NCBI GenBank assembly: GCA_947044405.1 | Contig: CAMRHE010000167.1 | Coordinates: forward strand, 3,207,001-3,271,000 | From: Leptodactylus fallax | Lineage: Eukaryota > Chordata > Amphibia > Anura > Leptodactylidae | Direction: 5' to 3' | DNA length: 64,000 nt | In this document: positions 20,909-31,480 of the stretch, piece by piece | Numbering within the stretch: the first letter of the stretch is position 1 | Layout of the letters: the number at the start of each line of letters is the position of its first letter | Position numbers and translations under genes: made by a program | The notes under the pieces: generated by a model | The model's database searches: none | What the model was told of the DNA's origin: nothing | The model's input: the letters and a program-made list of their open reading frames with translations, nothing else

Positions 20909-22374
20909 TACAGTGGGGAAAAAAAGTATTTAGTCAGCCACCAATTGTGCAAGTTCTCCCACTTAAAAAGATGAAGCTGGCCTGTAATTGACATCATAGG
21001 TAGACCTCAACTATGAGAGACAAAATGAGAAAACAAATCCAGAAAATCACATTGTCTGATTTTTAAAGAATTTATTTGCAAATTATGGTGGAAAATAAGT
21101 ATTTGGACAATAACAAAAGTTCATCTGACTACTTTGTTATATATCATTTGTTGGCAATGACAGAGGTCAAACGTTTTCTATAAGTCTTCACAAGGTTGGC
21201 ACACACTGTTTCTGGTATGTTGGCCCATTCCTCCATGCAGATCTCCTCTAGAGCAGTGATGTTTTGGGGCTGTCTCTGGGCGACACGGACTTTCAACTCC
21301 CTCCAAAGGTTTTCTATTGGGTTGAGATCTGGTTTGCACTCAAAATCTCACGATCCATGACCCCATTCATTTTTTCATGTACACGGATCAGTTGTCCTGG
21401 TCCCTTTGCAGAGAAACAGCCCCAAAGCATGATGTTGACACCCCCATGCTTCATAGTAGTTATGGTGTTCTTTGGATGCAACTCAGCATTCACTCTCCTC
21501 AAAACACGACGAGTTGTGTTTCTACCAAACAGTTCTACTTTGGTTTCATCTGACCATATGACATTCTCCCAATACTCTTCTGGAACATCCAAATGCTCTC
21601 TAGCAAACTTCAGACGGGCCCGGATATGTACTGCCTTAAGCAGGGGGACATGTCTGGCACTGCAGGATCTGAGTCACTGGCGGCGTAGTGTGTTACTGAC
21701 AGTAGCCTTTGTTACGTTAGTCCCAGCTTTCTGCAGGTCATTCACTAGGTCTCCCCGTGTGGTTCTGGGATTTTTGCTCACCGTTCTTGGGATCATTTTG
21801 ACCCCACGGGGTGAGATCTTGCGTGGAGCCCCTGATTGAGGGAGATTATCAGTGGTGTTGTATGTCTTCCATTTTCTAATTATTGCTCCCACAGTTGATT
21901 TCTTCACACCAAGCTGCTTGCCTATTGCAGATTCATTCTTCCCAGCCTGGTGCAGGTCTACAATTTTGTTTCTGGTGTCCTTCCACAGCTCTTTGGTCTT
22001 CACCATAGTGGAGTTTGGAGTGTGACTATTTGAGGATTGTGGACAGGTGTCTTTTATACTGATAACAATTTCAAGCAGGTGCCATTACTACAGGTAATGA
22101 GTGGAGGACAGAAGAGCCTCTTAAAGAAGAAGTTACAGGTCTGTGAGAGACAGAAATCTTGCTTACTTGTAGGTCACCAAATACTTATTTTCCACCATAA
22201 TTTGCAAATAAATTCTTAAAAAATCAGACAATGTGATTTTCTAGATATGTTTTCTCATTTTGTCTCTCATAGTTGAGGTCTACCTATGATGTCAATTACA
22301 GGCCTCTCTCATCTTTTTAAGAGGGAGAACTTGCACAATTGGTGGCTGACTAAATACTTTTTTTCCCCACTGTA
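20909..22374 (-). mobile_element. Tc1-like transposon (DD34E family), internally deleted
   Basis: TA at both ends (20909-20910, 22373-22374); termini cagtggggaaaaaaagta. The element is 1462 bp with inverted repeats of about 200 bp. The same family occurs at 49714-51005 in the opposite orientation. The transposase is interrupted, and part of its catalytic core is deleted near 21335. Confidence 0.92.
21140..22006 (-). pseudogene. Tc1 transposase pseudogene
   Basis: The N-terminal half (22006-21674) keeps the start MVKTKELWK, the first helix-turn-helix and part of the linker. After a shift, 21592-21314 holds the first catalytic Asp in VIWSDET and a damaged Gly-rich box (HGGVN for HGGGN). Sequence then jumps from the SANQ region to the LWRELKV part after the third catalytic residue, so the second Asp box is gone. 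The C-terminal remains reach about 21140. Cannot encode an active enzyme. Confidence 0.88.
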
Positions 22375-23235
22375 TACTGCCAACGCAAATTAAAAATATT
22401 AATTACACAAACAAACACAAACCTGTCATCATTTAATCACAAACACAGTGAGAATAACATTGGTAGAAAATGCCAGCTTTGAAAGCTCACCATCCAAGAC
22501 CAAATCATCAGAACAATATGTGTGAACAGATGTTGCTTTATTAAATATGTGTGGAAAGCAAACTTTGCTTGGATTAAAAAAATGACCTCTAAATTGAAGA
22601 TGTGCAGAAAATTATTAAAAGAAAGTGTATGGGAACATTTTGATGTGTCAAGTCACTGTTTTAACAATTATGTATCCATTAAAAGGGATTATCCCGTCAA
22701 TCATATTCATGCCCAAAGTCAAGAAAAGCTCTTAATAGCAGTATACAAGTAGTTTACAGTGTTTTTTTTCGCATACAAAATGCAGTTTTCATCATTTTCT
22801 GTTTCCAAATGTCCTCTTAATGCTGCTGCAAATCTGTGCTGCTAGGGACAGGCACTGAGCTAAATGAGTCTCCTTCCCCCTTTGGCAGCAGACAATATAG
22901 TTCCTCCTGAGAAGGAATCTTCTCAGTTATACTGCTATGCTATTGCAGAGGCTCTGCTCCTTCCCTGACAAATTGGGCAGAAAGCTATTGCCAGCGGCTG
23001 CCCTGCAGTGAACAATATGCAGAGACATAGCTGTGAGAAAAGTGCATGAAAGAGCATGTGTGTCCAGCAGAACTCCGCTTGGTAGGTGGACGGGGACATT
23101 GCTTTAATGCAATGGAGAAGGTTTATGAAAATATTGAAAAGAAAATCTAACTATTGCAAAATTTTAATTTTTCAAGAGCACAAGAAATAATAGCTGCACT
23201 GTGATTGAATGCTATGGAAAACAAAGACAATTTTT
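22375..23235. other. Unannotated DNA
   Basis: AT-rich at first, with a more mixed segment at 22800-23100. No ORF with recognisable similarity and no shared repeat found. Confidence 0.45.
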
Positions 23236-23269
23236 ATTAAAGACAGTTATATAAATCTTTCCCTATGTA

Positions 23270-23400
23270 CAGGGGCATAATTTGAGGGGGTGCAGAGGGT
23301 GCAGTCGTACCGGGGCCCAGGAGTCTTAGGGGGCCCATAAGCACTGGCATCAGTATTGAGATTGCAGCTTCTATCTGGCCCATAAGCCAAGGAGATACAA
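23270..23400 (+). repeat. hAT-like terminus, solo
   Basis: Begins caggggcataatttg, with gtaccggggcccaggag and tagggggcccataag blocks like those just inside the left end of the hAT-like element at 37667. The partner end was not found; the piece runs into a MITE remnant. Confidence 0.5.
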
Positions 23401-23517
23401 GATCAAATGAATGGGTTTTTAAGCAATGCGTCAGAAACCTTTCCCTATACAGTTTTCCGAGATTTTCAGTCAGATTCGCGGCAGACGGACTCCGGCGCAA
23501 GTGTGAATTCACCCTTA
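23401..23517 (-). repeat. Right end of a ggttcacac-type MITE
   Basis: Shares gaatgggtttttaagcaatg, a ccgagattttca block and the terminus gtgtgaattcaccc with the complete element at 36163-37119. The left part is missing. Confidence 0.65.
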
Positions 23518-23944
23518 GATATTAAGAGGGAAAAATTTAATAGGTAACATATCAGAGGACCTGCATCTTACCCTGACTAGAATCAGGTTTCCCAGTAAAC
23601 AAAGGGGAGAACACTTAAAAGAGAGGAGTACTGGTGGCCTCCCGTCTCCGGAAACAGCGAAACGGAACGTCACCAGGAAATCAGAAAATGTGCCTAGTGT
23701 GGTCACATGACCACCCCAGGCATATGGGTAAATATACATTTTTTTTTAAAGGGAGTAAATTAGAAGTTAGGCGGGGGGAGGGGGTTTAGCTTAGTGTTAA
23801 AGTTTTAGTTTATGCTGGACAACCCCTTTAATTAAAAAAAAAAAACTTTACAGATGACCGAATTTCACTCCCCATCCTGTGGTTCCAGAAGTGAAGCTTC
23901 GGCTGTAAGGTGTGATATTTTGACATAGACTGATGTGGCAGGGA

Positions 23945-24660
23945 GCTTCTTTCCTTCTTATGGTAGGTTCACACTAGCGTTCGTCTTTCCATTGTTCAAG
24001 TCCACATGGGGATCCGAAAGACGGAGAGCCTGTCTGCTAAAAAAAGCGGTTTCCCATGGACACCCGCATACCCCATAGACTATGGTGTCCGTAGGGTTTC
24101 CGCTGGTTTTATACTCCATTCAGGATTTTTCTCTCCGCTGATTTTAGACAGAATTTGCGGAGACTCCAAAGCAGATGTTAACCTAGCCTTATGTGTTTGT
24201 AATGTGTATGAAGTAGCTGGCTGTCTGACAGTCCCCTTCTTTGTCTCTGAATTAGCCATGCCATGACAGTGAAAGGGGCTGACTTAGCTGATAAGTTGAG
24301 CCAGTTAGCCCCTTGAAAAATGTCATTGACATACAGGAAGGAGGAAGATGCTCAATGCCATGGGATCATGTATCAATACATTACAGTATACAGCACAAGC
24401 TCCAGTTCTGGAACAATATAATGAGTGAAATTGGGCCATCCATAAAATTTTCAGAATTAAAGTATATTACTAAGGACTTTTGCCTCCCCGGCTTCAGTTT
24501 TATAGGGACGGAGTGCCCACAAACCCCATTTTAGTCAATGGGGTCCGTCATACTCCGAGTGTTACCGCTGTTTTAGCAGTTGCCTCTCCACTGCTCTGGT
24601 CCCCAAACAATGGAGAGGCAATGCTAACGTGAACTTAGCGTAAGTTTTATAAGGAAGAAC
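23945..24660 (+). repeat. ggttcacac-type MITE remnants (two pieces)
   Basis: A left end ggttcacactagcgttcg at about 23963 is followed by blocks such as ccatagactatggtgtcc and a worn right end near 24205. A second right end, gctaacgtgaacttagcg, lies at about 24625-24643. These may be one element with an insertion or two truncated copies. Non-coding. Confidence 0.5.
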
Positions 24661-25984
24661 TACTAAACTACTGAAGAACTTTTTCCTGTGATTAGACAAC
24701 CCGCTGTTTTTTAGGCTACGCTATTTCTTAGGTTTTTAGGCTAAAAAACCTGTACAAACAACTGGTTGCACAACTACATTGTATAAAAATAGTACAACAT
24801 TCAGTAAGGAAACTAGAAGACAAAGATAATTTTCTTAAAACATATGACATATGTCGCCATTCATAGTAAAAACAAATTATTTTACATGATGACTTGGAAA
24901 TGATGACTGGGTAAAATAGACGTCGTACATTGTATGTAAACCTGCAATACTGTACAGTATCTGATGGCAGATTATTGCAGTGTTTGCTGTTTCATTTCTG
25001 CCATAACATGTTTCACGTTCTATTTTAAACACTTACTTTAAGTGAAAACGCCCAAAACCTCAATCTGCTGTCTATGCATCAACTGGAAATTGAGGGTGAT
25101 AAAAACAGCAGTCTCTGAGAATACTACTGCCAAGTGGTGTGATATATGGGTGTAACACAACCTCTGTAGACTAGAAAGAAGGCAGCTTCTGTAGCTGGTG
25201 GTTACATTGTTTCAATAAGAGAAATATCTGCTTACATTATATAACACATTGAAGAGAATATCTGACAATTACACAGAAAGATAACAGGAAACTGAACTAG
25301 ACCTTGAGACATTGACTCCAAAAGTGAAAGGAGAGACTATTTTCTGTTTTCTAAACAGAAAAATAAAGATAAAGGAAGAGTGGAAGAAAGAGATGCGGTT
25401 CAAATATCATATACCATGCACATATGTATACATGCATGTCGACCAAACATACAGCTGAACGATTGCATACATGGTGATACAGCCTTTTTTTAATGTTTTG
25501 ATAAGAAAAATAAGTTTTATGGATCCCTCCTGTTCCTTATGCTAACCAAACACATTGATTTCAGCAGGACCAGATAACCACCTCATGTTCATGGGGCCAC
25601 CAGATTCTTCCAGGAGGCCATATATAGTGCCTGGAAGAAGATTTCTCCCCCTCTCAGAACATATGTATGTTCAGCCAAGTTGAGTGTGCATGTGTTTGGG
25701 GGGCCTAAGATGTTTCTCTTCATGTGATAAACATAATTAGAAAATAGACCAAAATACCATGTCCTCAATAACCATTTTGCAATTCACAGAGGATGCCTAC
25801 TAAAATATAACCTTTATTGTAAAATATAGAAAAAGTATAAATAGTAAAACTAAGGTCAAAAAAGAGATTAGTGACAATGCAATCAATTTTTAATTCCTTC
25901 CCTGCCTTCCAAAATTCATACTTTTTTATTTTTCTGTCGACATAGCTAAGTGAAGGTTTATTCTTTGCTTGACTAGTTGTACTT
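24661..25984. other. Unannotated AT-rich DNA
   Basis: No gene, no repeat shared with the rest of the window. Confidence 0.45.
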
Positions 25985-26990
25985 TCATTTAGCCCCATTC
26001 TGGGGAAATATAATGTTTTGATTAGCTTTTATTTTAGCATTATTTTATTTAGCATTTTGTTTTTATGGTGTTCATTCTGCATTTTAGCATTATTTTATTT
26101 AGCATTTTGTTTTTATGGTGTTCATTCTGCATTAAAAAAAACACATGGCAGCTTTGTCCAGCATGTCATTACGATTAAGGCAATGGCACATTTATATTGA
26201 TTTTATTATGTTTTACCACTTTTACAAATAAAACGTCACTTTTTGAAAATAAACAATTTTCCTGGGATCACTGTTTTGTTGACTGAGATAAGTAAGGGAT
26301 CTTCATTTGCAGGACAAGTTGTACTTTTTATTGGTACCAATGTTTCGTACGTATGACTTTTTGATTACTTTTTATTGCTATTTTTTTGGGAAAGCAAAGT
26401 GACCAAAATATGTTAATTTGCACATTGCAGTGTATATTTTATTACGGCGTTAACCATATGGGATAAATAATGCTATTTTTGGATAGTGATGGCTTATACG
26501 CATGTGGGGATACCGAACATATTTATTTTTTTGTTTTCCATTATGTTTTTTAAATGTAAAAGTGGGTTTTTTTTGCACTTTTTATTTATTTTCTAACAAT
26601 TTTTTTTTACTTTTTACATGTCCCACAGGGGCACTTGAATCTGGGATCTCAGATACCCAGTGCAATGTACTTCGTATTTCAGTACATCACACATAGGTTC
26701 CCTATGGGAACTGTGCATACGCAGTCATGAGGCCATTTCCGAGGGGTGTCAGGGGTGGCCGATCTTGCCCCCGAACCCTCTGGATGCCGTGGAATCCAGG
26801 GGGTTAATCCGCTGGAGTATGAGTATATTCCAACTCTGGTGGCTGGTCCCGGCCCTCAGCTGTATAACACATCCAAGTGCTGGAATTAATGCCACAGACA
26901 CAGCTCCTGTGCCAGCAGCATTACAGCTGAGTGAGTGTTTAGAACACTCCGGTCGGCCCCATGTCTTTAGTGGTCCGTAGCGGACCCCCA
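25985..26990 (-). repeat. AT-rich interspersed repeat (family A)
   Basis: Reverse-oriented relative to the copies at 33770 and 52600: it opens with tataatgttttgattagc, passes ttttaccacttttacaaa, and reaches a GC-richer end with the block ggatgccgtggaatccag. Related copies are at 47820-48140 and 55930-56225. Non-coding in all copies. Confidence 0.6.
26031..26130. repeat. Exact tandem duplication, 2 x 50 bp
   Basis: 26031-26080 and 26081-26130 are identical, both starting attttagcattattttatt. A local duplication inside the AT-rich repeat. Confidence 0.97.
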
Positions 26991-28137
26991 CTGCTTTTTT
27001 TAATAGACAGTGGAGGTCTGGTAACAATCGTGGTCGGAAGGGGTGCGACCGCAACCAGAGTGTTACGGAGCCCACTGGAGATGGCCGAGGCCCCGCAGTA
27101 CCGTGATAGTAATCGGGGAAAGCCTGGTTGCCTGATCGCTATACATATTGTTAATGGAAAGGGGCCGGCATTATGCTGGACCCTTTCCAATACTGCTATT
27201 ATTATACACTAGTGCGGGACCAGAGGAGGACGCTGCAGGGATTGCGGGATACAGCGAGGCTTGACGGTCCATCCCACGTACCACCACTGAGTACGTAATG
27301 ATCGGAGGGCGCAGGAGAGGTGATGCCCCCGGCCCCCCTAAGGTCGAGTAGAAGTGTTGGGGCGCCCGATGTTGCGGGAGAGCAGAAAAAAAAAAGGGGA
27401 AAAAAGAACAAACCCAGGGGGGGGAGGAAAAAATGCAAACAGTTATCTTCAAACAAAAAAACGGAGAGCCGGGTGAACAACAAATCGGGGGGGAGGGGAG
27501 AATTGAAAAAAGGGCACCCCCCACACTATCACCTCCCCATAGGAACCCACAAACTGACATAATATTCCCCACTCACGATTAGGGTCCTGATACTCAGATC
27601 GGGGTCAATACAGGGTGCAGGACCAAGCCCCCCGATCTGTATACTGCAACACCAGAATGCCTCCACAGTCCATGCTGACAAGAGATGATGCTTGACCCTC
27701 AGGGCGAGGCAGGCAGACAGGGGACAGGATCTCTGAAAGCGGAGTAGCAGCTCTCCAACCCCTGGGCCCTAGGACGAGACCGACAAACCACCCCACAGGA
27801 CACACACACCCCACCCCCCCCAACACCCACACCCACCCCACAGCAGGACCCCGCAGGGGGTACCATGGGGACCCAGGATCAGCTACCCTCCCCCCCAGGC
27901 AGCCCCCATGGACATTTGGACTTCAATCCATGGGAGGTGTAAGCAGGGGGGGGCCCGGGGGGGGGGGGGTGTGTGAGCCGGCCCCGCACCTCACGCAGGA
28001 GGGAGAAAATACAAGACAGAGGTCACCCTCAGCCCAGCCATAGCCAGCTCGGGAGCACACTAGGCCATCCAGCCCCAGAGAAAAAATCGGAGGCCCAGGA
28101 GAGGTGTGCTAAGGTGAGTAAAAGTGTTTGTTATTTC

Positions 28138-28290
28138 CCACCCCCCCCCCCCCCCCCCCCATAAAACCCCGCGGGGGGCGGGCCCCCCCCCTTAAAAAAA
28201 AAACCCCAAAAAAAACCCCCCCCGCCCCCCCCCCCCCTCGTCGGGGGGGGCGCCCCCGCCACCAAAAGAGGGGGGGGGGGGGGGGCATTT
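28138..28290. other. Homopolymer-rich block, possible assembly artefact
   Basis: Runs of C, A and G up to about 22 bases with almost no other content, unlike anything around it. The run-length pattern resembles a low-quality consensus more than natural DNA. Confidence 0.6.
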
Positions 28291-28715
28291 TATACTGTGT
28301 GGGGCCACTGTAGAGCATATTATACTATGTGGGGGACACTGTTGAGCACATTATACTGTGTGGGCCCACTGTTGAGCACATTATACTATGTTGGGGCCAC
28401 TGTAAAGCACATATTATACTATGTGGGTGCCACTGTTGAACACATTATATCGTGTGGGGGCCAATGTGTAGCACATTATACCATGTGGGGACCACTGTGG
28501 AGCATGTTGTTCTGTGTGGGGGCCACTGTGCATTACATTGTACTGTGTGGGGGCCACTGTGCACTACATTATACTGTGTGTGGGCCACTGTGGAGAATAT
28601 TATACTGTGTGGGGTGTCACTGTGGAACATATTATACTGTGTGAAGGGTCACTGTGGAACATATTACACTGTGTGTGGGCTACAGTGAAGCATATTACAC
28701 TGTGTGGGGCCCCTT
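28291..28715 (+). repeat. 31-bp-class minisatellite
   Basis: About 13 copies of a unit near tactgtgtgggggccactg plus tggagcacatta, 31 bp or slightly longer. Clearly related to the arrays inside the hAT-like elements (ggggccactatggagcat). Confidence 0.9.
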
Positions 28716-29239
28716 CATTATTTACATCACACCCCATCTATTTTATAGCAGACGTGATATTATCACAGAATATAATTACATTGCCCAGTCACTATAAAAC
28801 AGATCTGTGCAATGTAAATAGCGAAGGGGTGAGGGCACTCACAAAAGCACCACGGTCCCTTCAAACAGTTGATCAGCAGGGGCCCTGGGTGTTAGACCCC
28901 CAGTGATCTCTTAGACTGTTAGGACTCTGCAGATCAGATGTTTACCAGAACATGCAGCTCCCAGAATTGTTTCCATGCCGGGGGCTACGCTGCTCACTTA
29001 CCATATTCTTGATAACCACAGTTGTGGATACTATAATTGTATGGGCCAAGTTAATGTTAATTCCAGGAGCTTTGCTGCTCGCTTGCCATACATAGTGTAG
29101 AGGTAGGTTTAGGTAGTGCAGTGGTGCACATCGTATGACGGGTGAGCAGCATAATGTTGTACCGTGTTAGCCATTGAAAGTAGTGGAAGAGTGAAGAAAT
29201 CAGGCGATACCTTTTAGAGGCTAACTGAGTATATTTATA

Positions 29240-29285
29240 AGTAAGCTTTCAGGAGTACTAGCTCCCTTCATCAGACATGGTGTGA
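29240..29285 (-). ncRNA. Hammerhead-ribozyme core of the Penelope-like element
   Basis: On the minus strand, CTGATGA (29268-29274) is followed by agggag, a short loop, ctcct, and then GAAA (29247-29250). This is the conserved hammerhead core around a 5-6 bp stem II. Self-cleaving hammerheads are known from Penelope-like elements, in the same position beside the 3' end. Stems I and III look minimal, so activity is not assured. Confidence 0.6.
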
Positions 29286-29485
29286 TACAAGAACTGAAAA
29301 TTCACAGATTTTTATACACATGGTTTTCAAAGCATTTTAGAGTCCTTAAAAAAATGCAATCTAAGTAGAGAAGTTATTTACAACAGGTCAAAAAAACAGT
29401 CTGGAAACTTGTGGGGTGTGACGGAGGGATCAGTAATTCTTGCTGTTATCTGTTTGCTATCAGGAGGTGATGTGTGTCCCTCACA

Positions 29486-29585
29486 GTTCATACATAGTGT
29501 GACTTGAAGCTGGCATGAATATTGAGTTCAGTTCATGGTTCATACATAGTGTGACATGAAGCTGGCATGAATATTAAGTCCAAAT
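29486..29585. repeat. Tandem duplication, about 2 x 52 bp, at the end of the Penelope ORF
   Basis: gttcatacatagtgtgac at 29486 recurs at 29538 with a few changes, followed by the same aagctggcatgaatatt. The stop codon of the ORF lies at the edge of the second unit. Confidence 0.9.
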
Positions 29586-30800
29586 TGCAGAGTTTGAAAT
29601 TTTTGCATAAATTTGTACTCCGATTCTTTCCTTTTCTCCTGCGTCTTAAAATGTCCCATTAAAACCACAACCCGCAAATCTTCAATAGAGTGGTTTTCTC
29701 CGGAGAAATGTGCGGCCACTGGGAGATCGGTTCTGCTGTTATTAATATTGGATCTGTGTGAGTTCATTCGTTGACTGAGTCTCTGCCCTGTTTCCCCCAC
29801 ATAGAGGCCTGTGGTGGGACATTGCACACACATTATGAGGTACACCACATTGGAAGACCTGCAAGAAAATGACCCCCTAATTCTGTGCACCTGTTGTGAC
29901 TGTGTGATAGGTACACTGTCAGTGGTGTGGATGTGCTTGCAGGTCATGCACCTTTTATGTAGGCAAGGTGAGGTGCCATTTTCAGTTGGGGCCTTCAGGG
30001 CACTCCGGACGATAATACGCCTCAGGTTTGGTGGTTGTCGAAAGGAAAGGAGAGGGGGGACTGGAAATATGTCCTTGAGTCTGTTGTCCCTATGTAGCAC
30101 AGGTTGGAGTTCCTTGGCAATCCTTCGTAGGATCTCCAGCTGTGGGTTGTAGGTGACTACTAGGGGCACTCGGGCATCTTTCTGGGTCTCTCTATATGTG
30201 AGCAGACTGTCTCTGTTAATGGCTGCCGCTTTGTTTAATTGGTTGTCTGTTACTTTTGGTTTGTATCCCAATCTGAGAAATTTCATCCTCAGATCCAGGA
30301 GGTGCTTGTCCAGGTCTGTTTTGTCGGAGCAAATACGATTGTATCGTATAGCCTGGCTGTAGATTATAGATTGTCTTGTGTGCTTGGGGTGGAAGCTGTC
30401 GTTTCTCAGGTAGGCCGTTCTGTCTGTGGGTTTGTGGTATATTGATGTGAGTAGCCGGTGGTCTTTAATGTATATTGTGGTATCCAGAAAGTGAATTTCA
30501 CTCCCTGAATAGCTAAGTTTAAGGTTGATGGTCGGGTGAAAGTCATTGAAGTCATTATGGAATTGAAGTAGGGCCTCCTCACCTGCAGTCCAGATGACAA
30601 GGATATCATCGATATAAAGAAGGTAAATCATAGGTTTGGTGGCGCATGTTGATAAATATGTTCCTTCCATTTCTGCCATAAAGAGATTTGCATATTGGGG
30701 TGCACATCTGGTCCCCATTGAGCAGCATGGCATTGTTATTACCTGTAGCTGCGCTATGTCAGTACAGCTGATCTGCAGGTGTTCTGGCGGTGGGCTCCTA
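29540..30800 (-). CDS. Penelope-like RT/GIY-YIG protein, N-terminally truncated, frame open
   Basis: The frame is uninterrupted for about 420 codons from the truncation point; the formal ORF extends to an ATG at 30979 in unrelated flanking DNA. In order: SMGTRCAPQYANLF (RT motif B region), the catalytic YIDDILVIW near 30600, the HFLDTTIY segment, a KPTDR motif, a long linker, a zinc-like CLHKRCMTC cluster near 29980-29955, and the GIY-YIG domain (VVYLIMC, then LYVGETGQRLSQRMNSHR near 29790-29740). RT motifs 1-3 are missing, so the protein could not work alone. Absence of stops suggests a fairly young insertion. The family call is secure from the YIDD plus GIY-YIG combination. Confidence 0.9.
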
Positions 30801-31160
30801 GAAACAATTCCACTGGTGGACCCTAGGCATCCCAGTCTGACACTGATGCTCAGAGCTATGTAATAATATGGCACAGATCGGAAAGGTTTAATATAAGGTA
30901 ATATCCAGATAGATAAGTTGCATACATGTGAAAAAGTACATGAAACATAACACAATTTGCTTATAGTTGCACTATGCACCAGATCCCAGCTGACACCTAT
31001 GACTATAACCCTAATACACCTTTTGCATCCATCACTTTCTCAAGGGAAAATTTGGTAACTTTATTGCAACTCTAGTGAGCCAACCACCTGTGTGTCCATC
31101 ACACGAAACATTTTAACCCTCTCAAACTAAACACTTACTGAACAGCGGTAAGCAGAGATT
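30801..31160. other. Unannotated DNA flanking the Penelope truncation
   Basis: No gene or shared repeat recognised. The upstream part of the Penelope-linked ORF lies here but resembles no known protein. Confidence 0.45.
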
Positions 31161-31480
31161 TTAAAGCTAGGGCCACATAGCGAATTTGGCCACAATTCCT
31201 GTTGTGTGACAAAAAATCGTTGGGTTCACTTGTGACTCCTTCACTCTTGTTAGTGAATAGAGTCACACTGGGATTCTGTGGGTTCCAAAACCGTGACTTC
31301 TAGATATAAAAAAAAATGAGTAATGTCTGATCTTTTTGCGACTAGAAGTTGCAGTCACAGCACCCTTTGGGTTGCAATGCAACAGCACTAACATGAGTGT
31401 AAGAGTTGCTGGGTGAAACATTGACGTTTTGTTGCTCGACAGGAGTCATGGCTAAAATTGCCATGTAGTCCTAGCCTTAA
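31161..31480. repeat. TTAA-flanked MITE
   Basis: TTAA at 31161-31164 and 31477-31480. Inverted termini agctagggccacatagcg and, read inward, ggctaggactacatggc. 312 bp, non-coding. TTAA duplication suggests mobilisation by a piggyBac-like or T2-type transposase. Confidence 0.7.

Larger units (their letters stand above)
27180..28920 (+). repeat. hAT-related module and minisatellite, degraded
   Basis: Holds a worn attattatacact palindrome side (27197-27210), two copies of the module lead (atcggagg..caggagaggtg, at about 27301 and 28087), a minisatellite related to the 31-bp unit, and a tail (28720-28900) like the region beside the minisatellite in hAT-like element 1, for example cagttgatcagcaggggccc. 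Termini were not found. 27340-28140 is GC- and purine-rich with no recognised gene. Confidence 0.5.
29155..30800 (-). mobile_element. Penelope-like element, 5' truncated
   Basis: A retroelement class combining a telomerase-like RT with a GIY-YIG endonuclease. Reading minus strand: the C-terminal part of RT, a linker with Cys pairs, GIY-YIG, then a 3' non-coding end with a hammerhead-ribozyme core. The 5' end breaks off near 30800, inside RT, as expected of an incomplete retrocopy. The 3' boundary near 29155 is approximate. Confidence 0.85.

Noticed and set aside
21264..21839. 191-codon plus-strand frame across the Tc1 at 20911
   Set aside because: Antisense shadow of the transposase gene; the same kind of frame appears opposite other Tc1 copies (for example 49948-50616).
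26749..27212. Overlapping frames on both strands near 27 kb as a possible gene
   Set aside because: They lie in the GC-richer end of a non-coding repeat and show no domain, splice structure or conservation with the other copies.
27340..28137. CpG-island-like promoter of a host gene
   Set aside because: GC-rich, but mostly G or C runs and purine tracts with no TATA, initiator or exon nearby; it lies within a degraded hAT-related region.
28297..28906. Frames of 78-130 codons with Cys/Tyr/Trp-rich repeats
   Set aside because: Read-through of the minisatellite; the apparent repeats follow from the DNA repeat, with no start context or conservation.
30801..30979. N-terminal extension of the Penelope frame to the ATG at 30979
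   Set aside because: The first 60 or so codons resemble no RT; they are flanking DNA that happens to be open, upstream of the truncation point.
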